The translations under genes were made by a program, and so were the position numbers. The notes beneath the pieces are model-generated. The model was not told where the DNA came from. It ran no database searches and saw nothing but the letters and a program-made list of their open reading frames with translations. Below are positions 1-9,518 of a DNA stretch of 64,000 bases, piece by piece; within the stretch, counting starts at the first letter, position 1; each line of letters begins with the position of its first letter. This DNA comes from PZPK01 sp963974595 (lineage in GTDB: Bacteria; Pseudomonadota; Gammaproteobacteria; Pseudomonadales; Oleiphilaceae): NCBI GenBank assembly GCA_963974595.1, contig CAXBDA010000005.1, forward strand, positions 10,416 through 74,415, read 5' to 3'.

Positions 1-1911
1 TACATCATTAAGCGTTGTTCCTGAGATACTCGCTTGTTTGGAATCTATCCAAACCTGAGAGTTTTGTATAACAATGTCAGCATTAAGATTTTCCAGGTAT
101 GGCCATTCTTTATCAAACATGAGCACCCCATTGTTTGACTTCAGATAAACACTAGACGTAAAGCTATTAACTGCACTGACAGAGTCTACCGAGCCATAGC
201 CGTAATAAACACCGGAGCTGACGGTTCCTGCAACCAAGGAGTCTGTTAGCCAGCTATAAAGACCACTTTTTACAAGATGATACGGGACAAACTTAACCAC
301 CTCCGGAAATAAAATATTCTGCAGCCCTATCGCCAAAGAGATCTGATCCTCTGTTTCTTCATCATTTAAACGAAGGATGAAGTCACCATAAACTAAGCTA
401 TCTGCATCGCGCCACAATCGCAAGCCATCTGATGAAATGATGACTTCATCCTGGTGCATATTCCAAGATATAAGTCCTTCTGCACGCCTTAACGCCCAAG
501 GCTCCAAAAATAATGTTGGAAAACCTAGTTCAAAATCTTCACTAAAAAAACTTACGAAACCAGAATCATTCGTTGAAAAAACATAACCATCCAGATTTTT
601 ACCCGAGGGGGTGCTCCCATAAGCTTCTACACTCACATCCGATAACATGGCTTCAAACTCAAAGTTCGAACGCTTATCCTTCGATGATTCAGATAAAGAG
701 GTCTCGCTGTCACTGTTGGAAGTTTGGTCAAGTTCATTGAACTGGTGAAAGTGAATATTGCTTAAATAGCCTCGTGGTTTACTCGTCGCCAGGCGTTGAT
801 GTAGTTTTTCAGGCAGAATATCCAAAGAAAGCATGAGCTCATTAATGCAATGAAGCTCTGCTTTATTAGCCTGGAGGTGAATCTCACTATCCGTAAATGA
901 AACTTTGGCATTAGCAGGCTCACATTTAAAACCAGACCATTCAAAAGCAAAATTTTCGATTGATAATTTTTTCTCTTCACCATCACTTTGCCAGAAATAA
1001 GTGAATGCTAAGTTTTTTATGGGTGCAAGAAAATCATCGGCTACCGTCCACTCCATCTCCCTTACCTGTAAATCACCATAGATAGAGCTAATATTAAAGC
1101 CATCAAAACTAAGCCAAGCACGACCACTTGCTTCAATATTTTGAATACTGATCTTTTCCCAATCATATTTACTGAGTAATTCTCCGAAGAGCTCAGAAGA
1201 TCGCGCCTCGATAAAGACTGTGCCTTTTAGTTTGTGTGTCGTAAATAGACCGCTACCTTTAAGCGAAAAATTTAATAATGTTTTATCGCCGTGACTCTCG
1301 AGTAACTGGCCACTGGCAAACAGCTGCTCATCTTTATAATTTACATTTAGTGTCGGTGCCCTCAACGCTCTAAGCTCACCCATATCGTTAAATATTGATG
1401 CACTTAATTCTTGAAGATTGATTGTTGTGCCATTGAAAAATGACAACACCTTAGAGATAGCAGTGCTCGTTGTACCTTTATAATCGGCAGTAGCTTGTAG
1501 TTTACTTGAGTTGAAACCTAAAAATTCCCAGTGACCATCATGACCCTGCATAAGCGACATAGCGGTTTGCTCAACTAAAACACGATCAAATTTAGCTTGT
1601 AGATTCAATAAGCTTTGAATGGACGAAAAGTTTAGACTAATCCGACCAATCGTTAATTGATCCTGCTCACCGATAGTCAGGCCATGAACTCTCAGAACCG
1701 GATCGAAGCCCTCCCATTGAGAGCTAATGGCATCAAATTCTACTTTTATTTCAAGCTTGGAGGATAAGTACTGAGTTAACTCTTGCTTGTAATCTGGTAA
1801 GTAATGAAGGGCAACTCTGGCGACAAGCACATAACAAGCAACGAGGAATAAAAAAAGTATCGAGAGATACTTGATAAGGTTTATTAGGAGCTTAATGCTT
1901 TTAGTAAACAC
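1..1911 (-). CDS. yhdP: YhdP family AsmA-like envelope protein, N-terminal part
   Basis: This is the first 637 codons of a large protein that runs off the left edge of the window. YhdP-family proteins are about 1,200-1,300 residues, are anchored in the inner membrane and belong to the AsmA-like group implicated in phospholipid transport to the outer membrane. The N-terminus shows a short basic segment, one membrane helix at about residues 12-30 and then a typical family opening (LPDYKQELTQYLSS, later SQWEGFDPVLRVHGL). The frame stays open to base 1. I chose the GTG at 1911 because it lies four bases after the rng stop codon and gives the membrane helix directly; no ATG is available there. The arrangement rng-yhdP is conserved in gammaproteobacteria and implies one transcript with mreBCD-rng. 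The identification rests on the N-terminus and context. Confidence 0.82.
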   Translation of the reverse strand, partial: MFTKSIKLLINLIKYLSILFLFLVACYVLVARVALHYLPDYKQELTQYLSSKLEIKVEFDAISSQWEGFDPVLRVHGLTIGEQDQLTIGRISLNFSSIQSLLNLQAKFDRVLVEQTAMSLMQGHDGHWEFLGFNSSKLQATADYKGTTSTAISKVLSFFNGTTINLQELSASIFNDMGELRALRAPTLNVNYKDEQLFASGQLLESHGDKTLLNFSLKGSGLFTTHKLKGTVFIEARSSELFGELLSKYDWEKISIQNIEASGRAWLSFDGFNISSIYGDLQVREMEWTVADDFLAPIKNLAFTYFWQSDGEEKKLSIENFAFEWSGFKCEPANAKVSFTDSEIHLQANKAELHCINELMLSLDILPEKLHQRLATSKPRGYLSNIHFHQFNELDQTSNSDSETSLSESSKDKRSNFEFEAMLSDVSVEAYGSTPSGKNLDGYVFSTNDSGFVSFFSEDFELGFPTLFLEPWALRRAEGLISWNMHQDEVIISSDGLRLWRDADSLVYGDFILRLNDEETEDQISLAIGLQNILFPEVVKFVPYHLVKSGLYSWLTDSLVAGTVSSGVYYGYGSVDSVSAVNSFTSSVYLKSNNGVLMFDKEWPYLENLNADIVIQNSQVWIDSKQASISGTTLNDV

Positions 1912-1915
1912 GGAG

Positions 1916-3424
1916 TCACACTAAGACCACATCAAACTGGCCTTGATTATACATGACCTCAACCTGAAATTTGATTTGTTTGCCAATGAATGTTTCTAAA
2001 TCAGCCACATTATCTGATTCTTCATCAAGTAACCTATCAATTACACTCTGTGAAGCCATCACCAAATACACCTTGGCATCATAAGCTCGATTCACACGCA
2101 AAATTTCTCGCATAATCTCATAGCAAACGGTTTCTGGTGTTTTCAACAGACCGGTTCCATCACAGATAGAGCAAGGCTCACATAAAGTTTGCCCGAGGCT
2201 CTCTGTGGTACGCTTACGCGTCATTTCAACGAGACCCAATTCAGACACACAACTCACTGTTGTTCTGGCATGATCACGCTCTAACATTTTTTCAAGCATA
2301 CGAAGCACCTGCCGCTTATGCTCTTCATCATCCATATCGATAAAATCTAGAATGATGATTCCACCCAGGTTTCTTAAGCGTAGTTGCCGACCAATTGTTC
2401 TGGCTGCCTCCAAGTTGGTTTTAAAAATTGTTTCCTCTAAGTTTCTATGACCAACAAACCCGCCAGTATTGACATCAATTGTTGTCATCGCTTCTGTCTG
2501 ATCAATAATCAGATAACCACCAGATTTTAACTGGACTTTGCGCCCTAAAGCTTTTTGAATTTCATCATCGATATTATATAAATCAAATATAGGGCGCTCC
2601 CCCGGGTAATACTCCAAGCGGTCACTCACATCAATTAAGAAATTTTCAGAAAATTCTTTAACAATAGCGTAGCTTTCATTTGAATCTATTCGAATCTTTT
2701 CAGTTTGCGGTTTAACCAAATCGCGAATAGCCCGGGTAAATAACGGTAAATCTTGATAGATAACAGACGAAGCGGCATTATCTTTTATGCGTTGTTGGAG
2801 TTTTTTCCATAAACGTGCAAGAAACCTAACATCCGCTTGAAATTCGTCCTCACCCGCACCTTCAGCAGCAGTACGCGCAATAAAGCCAGCAGTTGCATCG
2901 CTATTCTCTTCTTGTTGGGTGCTATTACTTAGTGTGTCTGATAATTGAACCTGACAGCTAACAATAAGCTGCTTTAAACGCTCTCTTTCAACGTCATCTT
3001 CTATGCGCTGAGAGATGCCAATATGTGATAAACCTGGCATATAAACCAAATAGCGACTGGCAATAGACAACTGCGTGGTTAAGCGAGCACCCTTGGTACC
3101 TATGGGATCTTTAATAACCTGCACGACTAGCGTTTGCCCTTCCCGCAACAAAAGCGCGATATCGGATGGTTCAGGCGTTTGAGCTTCAGGAGAGGAGTTA
3201 GAAACAATGTCGGAAACATGGATAAAAGCTGCGCGCTCCAGGCCAATATCAACAAACGCAGCTTCCATGCCAGGCAATACACGGACAACGCGTCCTTTAT
3301 ATATATTTCCGACTATACCGCGATTACTAGAGCGCTCAATATACACCTCTTGCAGCATGCCATTTTCAACTAAAGCTACGCGCGTCTCTACTGGCGTGAC
3401 GTTGATTAGAATTTCTTCACTCAT
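1916..3424 (-). CDS. rng: Ribonuclease G
   Basis: Endoribonuclease of the RNase E/G family, which trims the 5' end of 16S rRNA and degrades some mRNAs. The 502-residue length fits RNase G and excludes the much longer RNase E. It opens with MSEEILINVTPVETRVAL, has the S1 domain (KGRVVRVLPGMEAAFVDIG at about residues 43-62), and the DNase I-like catalytic part with the two metal-binding aspartates in TTIDVNTGGF (about 315) and ILDFIDMDDEEH (about 360). The Zn-link cysteines appear as CEPCSICDGTG near residue 420. It lies downstream of mreD and directly upstream of yhdP in the classic mreBCD-(maf)-rng-yhdP order; a maf gene is absent between mreD and rng. Confidence 0.95.
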   Translation of the reverse strand: MSEEILINVTPVETRVALVENGMLQEVYIERSSNRGIVGNIYKGRVVRVLPGMEAAFVDIGLERAAFIHVSDIVSNSSPEAQTPEPSDIALLLREGQTLVVQVIKDPIGTKGARLTTQLSIASRYLVYMPGLSHIGISQRIEDDVERERLKQLIVSCQVQLSDTLSNSTQQEENSDATAGFIARTAAEGAGEDEFQADVRFLARLWKKLQQRIKDNAASSVIYQDLPLFTRAIRDLVKPQTEKIRIDSNESYAIVKEFSENFLIDVSDRLEYYPGERPIFDLYNIDDEIQKALGRKVQLKSGGYLIIDQTEAMTTIDVNTGGFVGHRNLEETIFKTNLEAARTIGRQLRLRNLGGIIILDFIDMDDEEHKRQVLRMLEKMLERDHARTTVSCVSELGLVEMTRKRTTESLGQTLCEPCSICDGTGLLKTPETVCYEIMREILRVNRAYDAKVYLVMASQSVIDRLLDEESDNVADLETFIGKQIKFQVEVMYNQGQFDVVLV

Positions 3425-3462
3425 GGGCTAGCCTCTAACAACATAAAAATAAGTGTACACTA

Positions 3463-3939
3463 TTAACGCAATGATAAAGCCAGTCTATCGGTGAGAATTA
3501 ACACAAGTGGCCATGCAATTGCACTGGTAAATGCTAGCCATAAATAGGATAAACCGCTTTGTGAACCTTGTAATGCCATAGACAAGAGGTACACAACCAT
3601 CAACTGAATACCTACCAAAAAGAACACAATTACCGACTGCTGAATAACAGGAAACATTTTCAAGCGTTGATGCACGCTTAACACTAAGTACGTCATCACT
3701 GAATACGCTAAAACATGGGTCCCAAAAGTCATCCCGGAAATTACATCCATCATTAAACCTAATAGTATAGCAGTACTAATACCAATCTTATCTGGATACC
3801 TTAACTGCCAATAGATTAATGTGATGACTAGCCATTCAGGCCTGAATTTAAGCAAAATATCCGGCAAACCAAGCACTTCAAGAATGGCAGCAGCCAAGAA
3901 TGAAACCAATACGGCTAACCAACTAAATCTGGCTTGCAT
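3463..3939 (-). CDS. mreD: Rod shape-determining protein MreD
   Basis: Small integral membrane protein of the elongasome that works with MreC, MreB, RodA and PBP2. The 158 residues are mostly hydrophobic with about five helices (for example WLAVLVSFLAAAILEVLGL and VIVFFLVGIQLMVVYLLSM). I set the start at 3939 because a strong GGAGG lies five bases upstream of this ATG; a GTG four codons earlier is also open but sits on the ribosome site. The gene overlaps the end of mreC by 17 bases, which indicates translational coupling. Confidence 0.9.
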   Translation of the reverse strand: MQARFSWLAVLVSFLAAAILEVLGLPDILLKFRPEWLVITLIYWQLRYPDKIGISTAILLGLMMDVISGMTFGTHVLAYSVMTYLVLSVHQRLKMFPVIQQSVIVFFLVGIQLMVVYLLSMALQGSQSGLSYLWLAFTSAIAWPLVLILTDRLALSLR

Positions 3940-4840
3940 TGCGCCCTCCACTTACAATAGAGGATTGAGGAGGAATGGCAGTCTCATTAGAAGTACCAGG
4001 CTTATTTTGTTTAAATACAACCAGTAGCAACTTACTACGGTTCAATTGCGCTTCAGGAACAACTCGAACCTGAGCAAAAGACTCACCAGGCGCAATGATT
4101 ACTTCGCTGACTCGCCCAACAGGATAGCCCTCTGGAAAGCGGCCACCCAGACCAGAGCTAACCAATAAATCGCCCACTTTAATATCATAGGTCGCTGGTA
4201 CACTTCCCAGCTCTAAATAGTTAACTGCACCGACTCCGTATGCGATGGCTCTCAAACCATTTCTATTAATTTGAACTGGCACGGCATGGCGCGAATCTGA
4301 TATGAGTAAAACCCGGCTTGATAAATCATTAGCATCAATCACTTGTCCCATCAGACCGCGCGCATCGAGCACTGCTTGGCCGAGATAAACACCGTCATTG
4401 AGGCCTTTATTTATTTGAATATATTGATTATCAGGATCTGGGCTAGCCGAAATCATTTCAGTCACCACGACCCCTTCATCCAGCAAGCGCGATGCATTCA
4501 ATAATTCCCTTAAACGATTAAGTTCAGCGGTCACAGAGGATAATTTTTGGGACTTCCGCTCCAAAACAAGCATTTGTGATTTCAGCTTATCTAATTCTTC
4601 CTGTAAAGATTCACGGGAAGTAAACAAACCCGATAAGCCGTGCGATATATTTTCAGGTAAGGCGCTAAGCCAATAAATAGGGGTGAGTGCAGATCCAATA
4701 AAGCGTCTAGCAGAGTCTAGCTGAGAGAACTTTGAGTCTATAAATATGAGGCTAATTGAAAGGATGACCGCCATTGCAAGACGGTACAATAAGTAAGGGC
4801 CTTGAACAAATATGGTTTTATCAGATGACCCAATATTCAT
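3923..4840 (-). CDS. mreC: Rod shape-determining protein MreC
   Basis: Periplasmic elongasome scaffold that links MreB to the cell-wall synthases. There is one N-terminal membrane helix (about residues 17-35), then a coiled-coil (SLQEELDKLKSQMLVLERK, about 74-110), then the two beta domains with the family-typical SRVLLISDSRHAVPVQINR and GDLLVSSGLGGRFPEGYPVG stretches. The 305-residue length is usual. Order mreB-mreC-mreD on one strand with a 21-base gap after mreB supports an operon. Confidence 0.95.
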   Translation of the reverse strand: MNIGSSDKTIFVQGPYLLYRLAMAVILSISLIFIDSKFSQLDSARRFIGSALTPIYWLSALPENISHGLSGLFTSRESLQEELDKLKSQMLVLERKSQKLSSVTAELNRLRELLNASRLLDEGVVVTEMISASPDPDNQYIQINKGLNDGVYLGQAVLDARGLMGQVIDANDLSSRVLLISDSRHAVPVQINRNGLRAIAYGVGAVNYLELGSVPATYDIKVGDLLVSSGLGGRFPEGYPVGRVSEVIIAPGESFAQVRVVPEAQLNRSKLLLVVFKQNKPGTSNETAIPPQSSIVSGGRNASQI

Positions 4841-4861
4841 ATACGATTAAAGCCCGAAGTT

Positions 4862-5899
4862 TTATTCAATTGGGTAGAGGCCATCGGAACCTTTATCAAT
4901 TAATTCGAGAGCTTTACCGCCACCACGCGCAACACAGGTTAATGGGTCTTCTGCAACGATGACAGGCAAGCCTGTTTCTTCGCTTAATAGTCGATCAATC
5001 CCTCTTAACAATGACCCACCACCTGTCAGCACAATACCACGTTCAGCAATGTCAGAGGCTAATTCCGGAGGGGACTGCTCAAGCGCGCCTTTAACAGCTT
5101 GAACGATAGCAGCAAGAGACTCCTGAAGTGCTTCTAAAATTTCCTCGCTATTCAGAGTAAACCCGCGCGGCACACCTTCAGCAAGATTACGGCCTCGAAC
5201 GTCAATTTCACGAAGCTCAAGACCTTCATAAGCACAACCAATTTCTTGCTTGATTCGTTCTGCCGTCGCATCACCAATAAGGCTTCCATAGTTACGACGT
5301 ACATAATTCACAATCGATTCATCGAAACGGTCACCACCAATTTTCACCGAATCTGAATAAACAATACCGTTTAAAGAAATAATAGCAATTTCAGTGGTAC
5401 CACCACCAATATCGACCACCATTGAGCCACTTGCTTCTTCAACAGGAAGTCCAGCCCCTATAGCAGCAGCCATAGGCTCCTCTATTAAATACACTTCACG
5501 CGCACCGGCACCCAATGCGGACTCTCTGATCGCTTTCTGCTCTACCTTGGTTGAGCCACTAGGTACACAAACCAATACACGTGGGCTTGGCGTAATAAAG
5601 CTATTCTCGTGAACTTTATGGATAAAGTGTTGGAGCATTTTTTCCGTGACGACAAAGTCTGCAATGACACCGTCACGCAAGGGACGAATTGCCGTGATAT
5701 TTCCAGGCGTTCTACCAAGCATTCGTTTTGCTTCCGCACCGACTGCAGCAACACTTTTTTGCGATCCATGATTACGGATTGCAACAACCGATGGTTCATC
5801 CAATACTATGCCTCTTTCTCGAACATAAATTAATGTGTTCGCAGTGCCTAAATCAATGGATAAATCACTCGAAAATAAACCTCGGATCTTCTTAAACAT
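4862..5899 (-). CDS. mreB: Rod shape-determining protein MreB (bacterial actin)
   Basis: Actin-like ATPase forming membrane-associated filaments that direct lateral wall synthesis. The 345 residues are standard. The phosphate 1 motif SIDLGTANTLIYV is at about residues 15-27, phosphate 2 as VDIGGGTTEIAII at about 163-175, and the adenosine motif VLTGGGSLLRGID near 285. The start ATG follows after a divergent, non-coding 255-base gap to gatC, so the promoter of the mreBCD-rng-yhdP transcript should lie there. Confidence 0.97.
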   Translation of the reverse strand: MFKKIRGLFSSDLSIDLGTANTLIYVRERGIVLDEPSVVAIRNHGSQKSVAAVGAEAKRMLGRTPGNITAIRPLRDGVIADFVVTEKMLQHFIHKVHENSFITPSPRVLVCVPSGSTKVEQKAIRESALGAGAREVYLIEEPMAAAIGAGLPVEEASGSMVVDIGGGTTEIAIISLNGIVYSDSVKIGGDRFDESIVNYVRRNYGSLIGDATAERIKQEIGCAYEGLELREIDVRGRNLAEGVPRGFTLNSEEILEALQESLAAIVQAVKGALEQSPPELASDIAERGIVLTGGGSLLRGIDRLLSEETGLPVIVAEDPLTCVARGGGKALELIDKGSDGLYPIE

Positions 5900-6060
5900 G
5901 AAAATAGATCAACCTAAAAGTAAACGGAAAAATATTCGGGCAACTTTAACAATGGCGCCTGTAGAGAGCAAGAAACATATTTAATATGAACAATATTTAA
6001 AGCTTAAGTTCAAATAACGTTCATTAATTGACCATTGCAAAGCAAGTAAACACTTAAATT

Positions 6061-6090
6061 TTTACAGTACTAAAAAAATCCTGATATTAT
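6061..6090 (+). promoter_or_regulatory. Candidate sigma-70 promoter of gatCAB
   Basis: TTTACA at 6061-6066 and TATTAT at 6085-6090 are separated by 18 bases, about 65 bases upstream of the gatC start. The region between mreB and gatC is AT-rich and non-coding. This is a sequence match only, with no independent support. Confidence 0.4.
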
Positions 6091-6154
6091 AGCGCTCTTT
6101 TTTAGCATAAAAGCTAGTTTTTTATCTTAACACGTCAGTATTTGAGGAATTTCC

Positions 6155-6442
6155 ATGTCAATCGGCCCAGAAGACATAAAAAAAATCGCACATTTAGCGA
6201 GGCTACAAATTAGCGAAAATGAAGCTGATAAACTCTGCCATGATATCGGCAACATCCTCACGCTTGTCGATCAACTCCAAAACGCGAATACAGATAATAT
6301 AGAGCCGATGGCGAATCCTTTAGATGCAACTCAGGTTTTACGTGCTGATATTATTACAGAAACAAATAAGCGTGACGAACTACAGAAAATATCTCCTCTG
6401 GTTGAAGATGGCTTATTCTTGGTTCCGAAAGTAATTGAATAG
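6155..6442 (+). CDS. gatC: Asp/Glu-tRNA amidotransferase subunit C
   Basis: Small subunit that wraps between GatA and GatB and stabilises the GatCAB complex, which amidates misacylated Glu-tRNA(Gln) and/or Asp-tRNA(Asn). The 95 residues carry the family opening (DIKKIAHLARLQISENEA) and the conserved end RDELQKISPLVEDGLFLVPKVIE. A GAGGA ribosome site lies seven bases before the ATG. It is the first gene of the gatC-gatA-gatB set. Presence of GatCAB implies the organism uses the indirect route for at least one of these two tRNAs. Confidence 0.93.
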   Translation: MSIGPEDIKKIAHLARLQISENEADKLCHDIGNILTLVDQLQNANTDNIEPMANPLDATQVLRADIITETNKRDELQKISPLVEDGLFLVPKVIE

Positions 6443-6502
6443 CCACTTTTTACTCATTTAGCCCAACTCTTTCCTGTTCTTTTAATTTGAAGTAGCGACC
6501 TT

Positions 6503-7960
6503 ATGTTTAACAAAACCGTAAAAGAATTATCAAATGGACTTGCTAATGGTGAGTTCTCAAGTATTGAAATAACACAAACATATTTAGATAGAATCAAAAA
6601 ACTCGACGGCAAATTTAATAGTTTTATTAGCCTCACCGAAGAATCAGCTCTAAAAGAAGCCAGCATTGCAGACGCGCGGATAGCAGAAGGTAAGGCTAAT
6701 ATTTGGACAGGCATCCCTCTTGCCCATAAAGATATTTTTTGCACTAAAGGTATAAAAACGACGTGTGGCTCCAGGATGCTAGAGAATTTTGTATCACCTT
6801 ATGATGCAACACTCGTCAGTAATTTCAAAAGTGCAGGTGCTGTTTGTTTAGGTAAAACGAATATGGATGAGTTTGCCATGGGCTCATCAAATGAAACCAG
6901 CTATTTTGGAAAAGTCATCAATCCTTGGAGTGGCGACATAGATCTTGTCCCTGGTGGCTCATCAGGCGGCTCTGCAGCATCTGTTGCTGCCCGGCTAAGC
7001 CCTATCGCAACCGCAACCGATACAGGCGGATCCATTCGTCAGCCCGCTTCATTATGCGGCTTAACCGGCTTAAAGCCTACCTATGGTCGCGTTTCACGCT
7101 ATGGCATGATTGCCTTCGCTTCGAGCCTTGACCAAGCAGGACCAATGGCACGTACAGCTGAAGATGCAGCTATGATGTTAAATGTCATGTCCGGTTATGA
7201 CCCTAAAGATTCTACAAGCATCAACAAAGATGTACCTAATTATACCGCTGACCTAAATAATTCAATTAAAGGTTTAAAAATCGGCTTACCTAACGAGTTT
7301 TTCAATGAGCACCTAAGCCCAGAATTGCAAGCTATCTTGCAAACAGCGATTAAATCACTTGAGTCGCTTGGAGTAGAATTTAAAGAGATTTCGTTACCCC
7401 ACTCAGACTTATCGGTACCAGCCTATTACGTAATTGCACCAGCAGAATGCTCAGCGAACTTATCTCGTTTTGATGGTGTACGTTATGGCCACCGCTGTGA
7501 ACATCCACAAGACTTAATGGATCTTTACCTAAGAAGCCGCTCAGAAGGCTTTGGCCAAGAAGTGAAACGCCGAATATTGATTGGTACCTATGCCTTGTCT
7601 GCGGGTTATTATGATGCTTATTATAGAAAAGCCCAACAAGTTAGGCGCTTAATTAAGAATGATTTTGTTGAAGCCTTTAAGGATGTAGATTTAATTCTTG
7701 GCCCAACATCGCCATCAGAAGCCTTTGGTTTTAATGCCAAAGGCGATGATCCGGTTAAGATGTATCTCGAAGATATTTTTACCATTTCAACTAACCTGGC
7801 TGGCCTTCCGGGCATGTCTTTACCCGCTGGCTTAATTAACGGCTTACCTATTGGAATGCAATTAATTGGCAATTATTTTGATGAAGCACGTATGCTAAAT
7901 GTGGCGCATCAATTTCAATCAGCTACTGATTGGCACACCTTAGCCCCAAAAAATTGTTAA
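6503..7960 (+). CDS. gatA: Asp/Glu-tRNA amidotransferase subunit A
   Basis: Amidase-signature glutaminase that releases ammonia from glutamine and channels it to GatB. The Ser-cisSer-Lys triad is visible: lysine in IPLAHKDIFC (about residue 75), the serine cluster GGSSGGSAASVAARL (about 150-164) and the nucleophile segment TDTGGSIRQPASLCG (about 170-184). The 485-residue length matches the family. It is 60 bases after gatC and 14 bases before gatB. Confidence 0.96.
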   Translation: MFNKTVKELSNGLANGEFSSIEITQTYLDRIKKLDGKFNSFISLTEESALKEASIADARIAEGKANIWTGIPLAHKDIFCTKGIKTTCGSRMLENFVSPYDATLVSNFKSAGAVCLGKTNMDEFAMGSSNETSYFGKVINPWSGDIDLVPGGSSGGSAASVAARLSPIATATDTGGSIRQPASLCGLTGLKPTYGRVSRYGMIAFASSLDQAGPMARTAEDAAMMLNVMSGYDPKDSTSINKDVPNYTADLNNSIKGLKIGLPNEFFNEHLSPELQAILQTAIKSLESLGVEFKEISLPHSDLSVPAYYVIAPAECSANLSRFDGVRYGHRCEHPQDLMDLYLRSRSEGFGQEVKRRILIGTYALSAGYYDAYYRKAQQVRRLIKNDFVEAFKDVDLILGPTSPSEAFGFNAKGDDPVKMYLEDIFTISTNLAGLPGMSLPAGLINGLPIGMQLIGNYFDEARMLNVAHQFQSATDWHTLAPKNC

Positions 7961-7974
7961 GCCGGAGAACTTAA

Positions 7975-9435
7975 ATGACAAGTATACATACAGAATGGGA
8001 AACGGTCATCGGGCTTGAAGTTCACGTTCAACTAGCGACCAAAACCAAAATATTTTCAGGTTCTTCAACCGCTTATGGCGCCGAACCAAACACTCAGGCT
8101 AATGAAGTCGATTTAGCGTTACCTGGTACTTTGCCGGTTCCCAATGAGCAAGCGTTTCGCTATGCCATTATGTTTGGTTTAGCGATTAAAGCCGATATTA
8201 ATAAGCGCTCTATTTTTGAGCGTAAAAATTATTTCTATCCTGACCTGCCAAAAGGTTATCAAACAACACAACTGGATTTACCGATTGTCGGTGCAGGCAA
8301 TGTCGATATCACCTTAGATAATGGCGATACGAAAACGGTTCGTATTCATCATGCCCATCTTGAAGAAGATGCAGGTAAATCGCTACACGAAGACTATCAT
8401 GGATATACTGGTATTGATTTAAATCGTGCAGGAACACCACTCATTGAAATCGTCTCTGAACCCGACATGTATAACGCTGAAGAAGCCGTTGCCTTTGCTA
8501 AGAAGCTTCATTCGATTGTAACTTCATTGGGCATTTGTGATGGCGAGATGTCGCAAGGCTCTATGCGCTTTGATGTGAACATATCAATTCGTCCAAAAGG
8601 TTCAGACAAGTTAGGTACGAGAACCGAAACAAAGAACCTGAATTCCTTCCGTTTTATGGAAAAAGCGATTGCCTTGGAAGTCGAAAGACAAATAGATGTA
8701 CTCGAAAGCGGTGGCTCAATCACCCAGGAAACGCGCTTATATGATGCCGAAAAGGATTTCTCTCGTGCTATGAGAAGCAAAGAAGAAGCAAACGACTATC
8801 GATACTTCCCCTGCCCTGATCTATTGCCTGTTGAATTTGATGATAGTTATATTCAAGAAATTCAAAACAGCTTACCGGAGCTTCCAGATTCTCGTTGCAC
8901 ACGTTTTGTTGAGCAGTATGGCTTATCTACTTACGATGCAAGGCTAATTGCAAACCAAGCTGATTTATCTTCTTACTTTGAAGTGATGACTAGGACTTCT
9001 TCAGATGCAAAATTATCTGCTAACTGGGTGCTTGGTGAACTGAGCGCAAACCTAAATAGTAAAAATACCTCACTGAGTCATTGCCCTATTTCTGCTGAAG
9101 CATTAGGCCAATTAGTCCTTCGAGTAAAAGATAATACAATTTCATCTTCCGGCGCCAAGAAGGTGTTTTCCCTTCTTTGGAGTGGTAAAGAAGATGTTGA
9201 TCAAATCATCGAACAGGAAGGCTTAAAGCAAGTTTCTGATACCGGTGCTTTAGAAAAGTTAGTTGATCAAGTTTTGGCAGAAATGCCAGAGCAAATTACC
9301 CAATACAAAGAAGCAGATGTCAAAAAACGTAAAAAACTAATGGGTGGCTTCATGGGGCCATTAATGAAAGCATCTAAGGGTCAGGGTAATCCAAAACTAT
9401 TTAATGAAATTCTGGCTAAGAAATTGAACGATTAA
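7975..9435 (+). CDS. gatB: Asp/Glu-tRNA amidotransferase subunit B
   Basis: Kinase/transferase subunit that activates the tRNA-bound side chain and recognises the tRNA. The family signature is clear: WETVIGLEVHVQLATKTKIF at the start, KNYFYPDLPKGYQ near residue 87, HLEEDAGKS near 127 and DLNRAGTPLIEIVSEPD near 147. The C-terminal YqeY-like tRNA-binding domain ends MGGFMGPLMKASKGQGNP. GGAG stands nine bases before the ATG. The length of 486 is normal. Confidence 0.97.
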   Translation: MTSIHTEWETVIGLEVHVQLATKTKIFSGSSTAYGAEPNTQANEVDLALPGTLPVPNEQAFRYAIMFGLAIKADINKRSIFERKNYFYPDLPKGYQTTQLDLPIVGAGNVDITLDNGDTKTVRIHHAHLEEDAGKSLHEDYHGYTGIDLNRAGTPLIEIVSEPDMYNAEEAVAFAKKLHSIVTSLGICDGEMSQGSMRFDVNISIRPKGSDKLGTRTETKNLNSFRFMEKAIALEVERQIDVLESGGSITQETRLYDAEKDFSRAMRSKEEANDYRYFPCPDLLPVEFDDSYIQEIQNSLPELPDSRCTRFVEQYGLSTYDARLIANQADLSSYFEVMTRTSSDAKLSANWVLGELSANLNSKNTSLSHCPISAEALGQLVLRVKDNTISSSGAKKVFSLLWSGKEDVDQIIEQEGLKQVSDTGALEKLVDQVLAEMPEQITQYKEADVKKRKKLMGGFMGPLMKASKGQGNPKLFNEILAKKLND

Positions 9436-9518
9436 CCTTTTCTTGTTTAAACGTAACAGACAGACAAATACTTATACTTAGCACAGCGACTAAGTGGATA
9501 CTTTACAAGGTTTAAGAT

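Noticed and set aside
762..986. 74-codon open frame on the minus strand
   Set aside because: It lies inside the yhdP coding region in another frame and has no family likeness.
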